A DNA stretch of 64,000 bases from NCBI GenBank assembly GCA_014584315.1, contig JACTNA010000029.1:1-64000 (forward strand), in the 5' to 3' direction. Position 1 is the first letter of the stretch, and each line of letters opens with the position of its first letter. Origin of the DNA: Planctomycetota bacterium (GTDB taxonomy: Bacteria; Planctomycetota; Phycisphaerae; Phycisphaerales; UBA1924). Under the pieces are notes generated by a model. It was not told the origin of the DNA and searched no databases. It saw only the letters and a list, made by a program, of their open reading frames with translations. A program made the translations under genes and the position numbers. Below, piece after piece: positions 58,971-64,000 of the stretch.

Positions 58971-61130
58971 TCAGCCCGGCGGCGCGGCGGCGCGCCCGAC
59001 GCCGCGAACGACCGTCGCCAGGCCGTACACCGCCACGACCCCCATCAGCCCCGTGTAGACCACGCGGTACCGCTCGATCGCGCTGAGCATGATGAGCGAG
59101 ACCGCCAGCGCACCCCCGAGCACGATCATCCCCAGCGAGAAGATGCAGTACCGCCGCCCGAAGAACGACGCGACCACGCCGACCAGAAAGAACGCCCCGA
59201 TGAACGGGCGCAACAGCCTCCACCCCGTCGCCCACTCGTCGTAGTGGCGAGCGGCCGTGCTCGTGCGCAGGTGCCCGATGTCCCGCTGCATCCTCGGGCC
59301 GAGGTCGGTGCCCGCCCAGTTCCGGTTCACGCTCGGGTCAGGGATGTTCGAGGAACCGTGCGGCCGACCGCGGAACGGCGCGGTGAAGGTCTCGACGGTC
59401 GTGTTCGAACGCTCGTGGTCCCACTTCGTCCACAGCCCGAGTTGCGTGGTCAGCGCGAGCCACACGCCCCACGCCCGCGCGTAGGGCCGACGCGCGAACG
59501 ACTCCTCGACGATCTCCCCGTGGAGCGCCTCGCGCCGGTTCAGCCACGTCAGCCCATCGGGCTTCGGGAACACATCGCCCGAACGGACCTCGTTGGCGAA
59601 CGTCCACGGGCTCATCCGCCCGGCCTCGATGCGCGCCCGGGCACGCTCCCAGTCCGCGGCGGAGAACACCCCCGTCTGGTTGGCGTCGATCGCGCCGGAC
59701 ATCTGCGCCATCTGGAGCCGCGAAAAGTTGTACGACAGCGCCATCCCGTACCGACCGTGCTCGCGCTTCGCGAGCGCCATCCACGGAGCGAGCGCGGCCA
59801 GCGCGACCACTCCCACCGCCAGCGCCTGCGCCGCGTGCACCGCCCGGAGGCGCGGCAGCCGCGCCCCGACCAGCATGGCCGGCACGAGCACGAGCAGCGT
59901 CTGGAGCGCGGAGCGCGCGTAGATCGCGGCGGCGCAGCACAGCCCGAGCAACGCGGCGCGGCCGACCCCGGCGAGCGAGCCGCGCACCCCCTCCACCGGA
60001 CGCCGAACCTCGCGCACCGCCAGCCAGCCGATGAGCGTCACCAGGAAGAGCGAGAGCGTCTCGGTCAGCACCCACCGCTCGTAGGCGATCGCGTCCGGGT
60101 CCAACCCCACGATCAGCATCGCCACCACGGGCCACGGGCGCGGCAGCACGGGGCGGAGCATCAGGCGGCACATCCACGCCGTCCCGACCCCCATCGCCGA
60201 TTGCACGATCCCCAGCGGCACGGCGAATCCGTCGAACAACCAGACGAACGGCGCGAGGAAGACCGAGTACCCGACCATGAAGTGGAAGTCGGCCAGCACG
60301 AACCGGCCCTCCGTCAGCAGCCGGTGCGCGTTGTAGAGATAGTGCGCCGAGTCCGTCCACATCATCATCGGCGTGAACCACAGCACCCACAGCCGTACGC
60401 CGACGATCGCCGCGAGCGCGACCGATTCCGGTCGCAGCAGCCAGCCCGGCGTCACGCGCGCGAGCCGGCGCGCCGCCTCGACCAGCCCCGCCGCGCCCAG
60501 CAGCAACGCGAAGCACGCCGCCACGCCCGCCAGGTGATCGCGCACGCGGAGCGGCCCGCTCCCGGCCACCCCCGCCGCGCCGACCTCGGGGCGATCCGCG
60601 AACCGCAGGCTCTCGATCGAGGCCGACGCGGGGAGCGGCGCGAGCGCGGAACGGCGGATCGGCACGCCGAAGAGCAGCGTGCGCTCCGATCCCCCCTCGA
60701 CGAGCACACGCTCGACGCGCGGATCGAACCAGCGCAGCGCGTAGAACTCCGTGGCGTAGTTCGGCGCGGCGAACTCGACCAGCCTCGGCGCCGCTCCCGC
60801 CCCCGGGTCGAACGCCGCCGGATCGAGCCACATCCCGTTCACGATCCCGTCGCGCGCCCGGCGCCACTCGACGGCGTACTCCTCCCGACGCTCGTCCCCC
60901 GGCTCCTGCTGCGACGCAACGACCCGCACCTCCAGCGCGACCTGCCGCGCCACGAACCAGTCCCGCCCGAGCCACCAGGCCGCTCCGGCGAGCGCCAGCA
61001 GCGCCGGCAGGAGAACGCGGAGTCTCCAGCACCACGCGACGATCGATGCCGGGTCGAGCAGGCGCGACCCGCGGTCGGGTCCGGCTTCGGGCGTCGGGCC
61101 GCTCGTCGTTGGTGGCTGCGTCGTCGGCAC
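58971..61130 (-). CDS. GT39/ArnT-like membrane glycosyltransferase
   Basis: 719 residues, start GTG 61130. About ten to twelve helices. One cytoplasmic/periplasmic insertion follows the first helix (about residues 60-190, beta-rich). The GT-C core shows MMMWTDSAHYLYNAHRLLTEG (acidic catalytic loop), LDPDAIAYERWVLTETLSLFLVTL and ARSALQTLLVLVPAMLVGA. The family uses polyprenyl-phosphate sugars as donors on the outer face of the membrane. A donor could be made by the GT2 enzyme at 50058-51125. A TATACT hexamer lies about 46 bases upstream. Confidence 0.8.
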   Translation of the reverse strand: MPTTQPPTTSGPTPEAGPDRGSRLLDPASIVAWCWRLRVLLPALLALAGAAWWLGRDWFVARQVALEVRVVASQQEPGDERREEYAVEWRRARDGIVNGMWLDPAAFDPGAGAAPRLVEFAAPNYATEFYALRWFDPRVERVLVEGGSERTLLFGVPIRRSALAPLPASASIESLRFADRPEVGAAGVAGSGPLRVRDHLAGVAACFALLLGAAGLVEAARRLARVTPGWLLRPESVALAAIVGVRLWVLWFTPMMMWTDSAHYLYNAHRLLTEGRFVLADFHFMVGYSVFLAPFVWLFDGFAVPLGIVQSAMGVGTAWMCRLMLRPVLPRPWPVVAMLIVGLDPDAIAYERWVLTETLSLFLVTLIGWLAVREVRRPVEGVRGSLAGVGRAALLGLCCAAAIYARSALQTLLVLVPAMLVGARLPRLRAVHAAQALAVGVVALAALAPWMALAKREHGRYGMALSYNFSRLQMAQMSGAIDANQTGVFSAADWERARARIEAGRMSPWTFANEVRSGDVFPKPDGLTWLNRREALHGEIVEESFARRPYARAWGVWLALTTQLGLWTKWDHERSNTTVETFTAPFRGRPHGSSNIPDPSVNRNWAGTDLGPRMQRDIGHLRTSTAARHYDEWATGWRLLRPFIGAFFLVGVVASFFGRRYCIFSLGMIVLGGALAVSLIMLSAIERYRVVYTGLMGVVAVYGLATVVRGVGRAAAPPG

Positions 61131-61176
61131 GGGTGCATCGCGGGTTCGGTCGGTGTCGAGCGATCGGGAGTCGATC

Positions 61177-61182
61177 AGTATA
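61177..61182 (-). promoter_or_regulatory. Candidate -10 of the GT39-like gene
   Basis: TATACT on the minus strand, 46 bases before the GTG at 61130, in the divergent gap with nuoD. No strong -35 box. Confidence 0.4.
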
Positions 61183-61251
61183 CGAACAGACGCGCCCCAC
61201 CTCGCATCCGCCCGGCCCGTGCGCGCCGCCCGTGCCCCTCCGCCCTCCGCC

Positions 61252-61257
61252 TAAACT
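61252..61257 (+). promoter_or_regulatory. Candidate -10 of nuoD
   Basis: TAAACT 21 bases before the nuoD ATG, followed by CAGGGAA, a weak ribosome site. Confidence 0.35.
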
Positions 61258-61278
61258 CCCGCCCCAGGGAACCTCGCC

Positions 61279-62568
61279 ATGCCGTACACCATCCGTCCCG
61301 AGCAGGGCTTCACCGTCGACGCCGAGAACACCGACTACCTGTCGCGCCACGTCGACACCGGCGACCGCTGGGTCCTCAACTTCGGCCCGCAGCACCCCGC
61401 CACCCACACCACCCTCCGCCTCGTCCTCGAACTCGACGGCGAGCGCATCGCCCGCTGCACGCCCCACATCGGCTACCTGCACTCCGGCTTCGAGAAGCTC
61501 GGCGAACACCTCGACTACAACCAGTACGTCACCATCGTCAGCCGGATGAACTACCTCTCCCCGGTCGCCAACGACATCTGCTGGCACCACGCCGTCGAGA
61601 CCCTCTTCGGCATCGACATCACCCCGCGCTGCAAGGTCCTCCGCACCATCATGGCCGAACTGGGACGCATCCAGGACCACCTGCTCTGCGTCGGGGCCGC
61701 CGCCCTCGACCTCGGCGCGTTCACCGGCTTCCTCTACGCCTTTAACCCCCGCGAGAAGATCTACGACCTCTGCGACTTCATCGCCGGGCAGCGGTTCCAC
61801 CCCGACTGGACCCGCGTCGGCGGACTCATGCAGGACCTCCCCGACGAGCGCGTGTTCAAGACCATGGTCAAGGACTTCATCCGCAACGACCTCCCGCGCG
61901 CCGTCGACGACCTCGTCACGCTCGTCGAGCGAAACCGCATCTTCATCGACCGCACCCGCGGCATCGGCGTCCTGACGAAGGAACAGGCCCTCGCGTGGTC
62001 CATCTCGGGACCCGTCGCCCGCGCCAGCGGCGTGCGACGCGACCTGCGCAAGGACGAGCCCTACCTCTGCTACGCCGACAACTGGGACGGCCAGGGCGCG
62101 CCCGCCGTCAAGTTCAGCGTCCCCATCGCCGAGGAAGGCGACGTCTACGCCCGATTCCTCGTCCGCGTCGAAGAGATCAAGCAGTCCGTCCGCATCATCG
62201 ACCAACTCATCGACGACATCCCCGGAGGCCCCGTCAACACCTTCCCCGACGGCAAACTCGTCAAGCCCCCCAAGGCCGACGTCTACGGCTCCATCGAGGG
62301 ACTCATCCAGCACTTCGAACTCATCATGACCAACCGCGGCTGGGAGCCGCCGGTCGCCGAGGCCTACGGCGCGAACGAGACCGCCAACGGCGAACTCGGC
62401 TATTACGTCGTCTCCGACGGCTCGCCCCGAGCCTGGCGCGCCGCGACCCGCCCGCCCAGTTTCATCAACTACCAGGTCATGGCGATGCTCACCGAAGGCC
62501 ACATGCTCGCCGACGTCGTCGCCATCCTCGGCTCGCTCAACATCGTCGCGGCGGAACTCGACAGGTAG
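61279..62568 (+). CDS. nuoD: NADH-quinone oxidoreductase subunit D (49-kDa)
   Basis: 429 residues, normal NuoD length. Family signature NFGPQHPATHTTLRLVLELDGE at residues about 33-55, quinone-site residues in HIGYLHSGFEKLGE, then MNYLSPVANDICWHHAVE, TIMAELGRIQDHLL and SISGPVARASGVRRDLRKDEPY. It ends YQVMAMLTEGHMLADVVAILGSLNIVAAELDR, where the family usually has DPVLGxxDR. NuoD lines the quinone cavity of complex I. It stands alone; nuoC, nuoB and others are not next to it, and nuoE is at the far left. Confidence 0.95.
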   Translation: MPYTIRPEQGFTVDAENTDYLSRHVDTGDRWVLNFGPQHPATHTTLRLVLELDGERIARCTPHIGYLHSGFEKLGEHLDYNQYVTIVSRMNYLSPVANDICWHHAVETLFGIDITPRCKVLRTIMAELGRIQDHLLCVGAAALDLGAFTGFLYAFNPREKIYDLCDFIAGQRFHPDWTRVGGLMQDLPDERVFKTMVKDFIRNDLPRAVDDLVTLVERNRIFIDRTRGIGVLTKEQALAWSISGPVARASGVRRDLRKDEPYLCYADNWDGQGAPAVKFSVPIAEEGDVYARFLVRVEEIKQSVRIIDQLIDDIPGGPVNTFPDGKLVKPPKADVYGSIEGLIQHFELIMTNRGWEPPVAEAYGANETANGELGYYVVSDGSPRAWRAATRPPSFINYQVMAMLTEGHMLADVVAILGSLNIVAAELDR

Positions 62569-62705
62569 TCGCTGGCGGCGGTTGCCGCCCGCCGACTCGC
62601 GATTCCGCTTACCCTCATGGCGCTCCAATAGGGATGACGGTCGCACGCGGCTGCGCGTGCTGATGAACGCTGCTCCTGCCGGAGAGCGGGCAAGAGGAAT
62701 CGGTG

Positions 62706-64000
62706 ATGGACTCGGTCGAGCAACTCAAGAAGTGGGTGGCAGCCGGCGAATCGGAACTTCTGGAGTTCAAGCGATCCACTGGAACACGACGCGAAGCGGT
62801 GCAGACACTGTGCGCCATGCTCAACACGAGGGGCGGGCGCGTGCTCATCGGCATCGAGCCTTCTGGACGCGTCGTTGGACAGCAGGTCGGCGCGCGCACA
62901 CTGGACGAACTCTCCCGGGAAATCGGCGAGATCGAGCCGCCGGCGTTTCCTCACGTGGAGCGGGTGCCGATAGCCGACGATCGCGACGTGCTGGTCATCA
63001 CGGTCCCACAGGGAGCAACGAGACCGTACGTAGTACGTGGAACGGCCTACCGCCGCGTGGGGGCCACGACCGTCACCCTTTCGCGCGATGAGTACAACGC
63101 GATGTTGATGGAGCGACTCCATAGCGAGCGACGTTGGGAGAACGAGACCGCGGACGGGTGGGCAACCGACGATCTGGACGCCGCGGAGATCACACGGACC
63201 ATCGAAGAGGCGATCCGCAGAGGCCGCCAGAACGACCCCGGCACTCGAGATGCCGAGTCGCTCTTGCGGGGGCTCGGTCTCATGCGCGATGGCGGCATCA
63301 CGCGGGCGGCTGCTGTGCTCTTCGGCCGCGATCGGCCGATCGAACGCCGACTTGGTCAGTGCCTGCTCCGCTTCGCCCGATTCCGTGGAACAGACAAGTC
63401 CGAGTTCATTGACAATCGGCAGTTCTACGGCAACGCGTTCCGGCTGCTCGCCCGTGCAGACCGGCTCCTGCGTGAGTATCTGCCCGTTGCCGGCAGAGTC
63501 GTTCCGAGTCTCTTCGAGCGCGCCGATGATCCCCTCTATCCGCCTGTGGCACTGAGAGAGGCATTGGCAAATGCGATCTGTCACCGTGATTACAGCATCG
63601 TGAGGAGGCTCAGTCTCCATCGCGATCTTCGACGACCGGCTCGAGATCACCTCTTCGGGCACCCTGCACTTCGGACTGAGGACCGATGACCTCCTGAGCG
63701 AGCACGAGTCTCTTCCGTGGAATCCGCTCATGGCCGCCGTCTTCTACCGACGAGGGGTCGTCGAACGCTGGGGACGCGGCACGCTCGTCATGGCGGACCT
63801 GGCCCGGCGTGCGGGTCTGCCTCCGCCTGAGTTCGAGGAGACGGCGGGATGCGTCGTGGTGACGTTCCGCCCGAGTCGATACCTCCCGCCGGAACAAGTG
63901 CGAGCCACACTCACAGACCAGCAGCGGGAACTGCTGGCCCTGATCGATGCTCGCGGGCGCATCGCGTTGCGCGACCTGAAGGCCGCGCAAGCCGATCGGG
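62706..64000 (+). pseudogene. AlbA_2/Schlafen-like ATP-binding regulator, frameshifted, runs off the window
   Basis: From ATG 62706 (AGAGGA seven bases upstream) the protein shows an AlbA_2 domain: ELLEFKRSTGTRREAVQTLCAMLNTRGGRVLIGIE, then a helical region and the RecG-like C-terminal segment PPVALREALANAICHRDYS. At about 63602 the frame breaks; the continuation is in the +1 frame as GGSVSIAIFDDRLEITSSG, then PLMAAVFYRRGVVERWGRGT, matching the rest of the family. The first frame stops at 63689. Removing one base near GTGAGGAGG would restore one protein. The gene continues past 64000 with a helix-turn-helix-like LTDQQRELLALIDARG. Its G+C content looks lower than its neighbours (about 60%), suggesting an accessory origin. 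Confidence 0.8.

Overview
The window is about 70% G+C, densely coded on both strands, and reads as one chromosomal segment of a free-living, aerobic, Gram-negative bacterium. I infer a planctomycete of the Phycisphaerae type. The reasons are a PF07638-type ECF sigma factor, small zinc-ribbon and lipoprotein orphans, an H1-like Lys/Arg repeat protein, respiratory-chain genes scattered as singletons (nuoE at one end, nuoD at the other), and many small palindromic or tandem repeats between genes. No rRNA, tRNA, CRISPR array, insertion sequence or prophage was seen.

Layout. 1-4048 (minus strand): an FG-GAP-like secreted protein cut by the window edge, small lipoproteins, a zinc-ribbon protein, nuoE, a lamin-tail protein and an ECF sigma factor. 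4168-7758: a large MscS/MscK-like channel. 7753-16205 (minus): a complete cbb3 oxidase operon, fused ccoNO-Q-P-G-H-safE-like-I-S, almost entirely joined by 4-base start/stop overlaps, with a divergent Rrf2 regulator (16366-16821). 16822-19770 (minus): a sulfur-handling trio (persulfide dioxygenase with rhodanese domains, TauE-type exporter, rhodanese with a membrane tail). 19897-25421: purK, galK, a DUF3299 lipoprotein-export-like ABC set. 25664-28060: a GH127 glycosidase.

28087-32726 is the most interesting part: a histidine operon, hisG-hisC-hisB-hisHF. It is preceded by a promoter, a 22-codon leader peptide with six His codons and a textbook intrinsic terminator, so it should be controlled by attenuation. 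HisH and HisF are one polypeptide. A palindromic repeat element of a kind also found between genes in this window lies in frame inside the HisF half, a 7-bp tandem repeat lies in frame inside hisC, and 8-bp tandem repeats lie before and after hisB. The operon has therefore been invaded repeatedly by small repeats without losing its reading frames.

32733-46473: PPi-type phosphofructokinase, two amidohydrolase-family proteins (three barrels, two lacking the metal motif), a PAS-LuxR regulator, a heptose-phosphatase-like HAD enzyme, a GT9 transferase, the H1-like protein, class II DAHP synthase, a PilZ-like protein, a HIT protein and leucyl aminopeptidase. 46591-61130: a surface-polysaccharide region with Wzm/Wzt ABC export, a giant tandem-methyltransferase/coiled-coil protein that may act as a chain-terminating ruler, glycosyltransferases, a flippase-like protein and a GT39-like membrane enzyme. 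61279-62568: nuoD. The right end (62706 to edge) is an AlbA_2/Schlafen-type gene of lower G+C, interrupted by a +1 frameshift.

Promoters: several starts have a TANNCT-like -10 hexamer only about 6-14 bases upstream and no Shine-Dalgarno sequence, which suggests leaderless mRNAs are common here; others have clear AGGAG sites.
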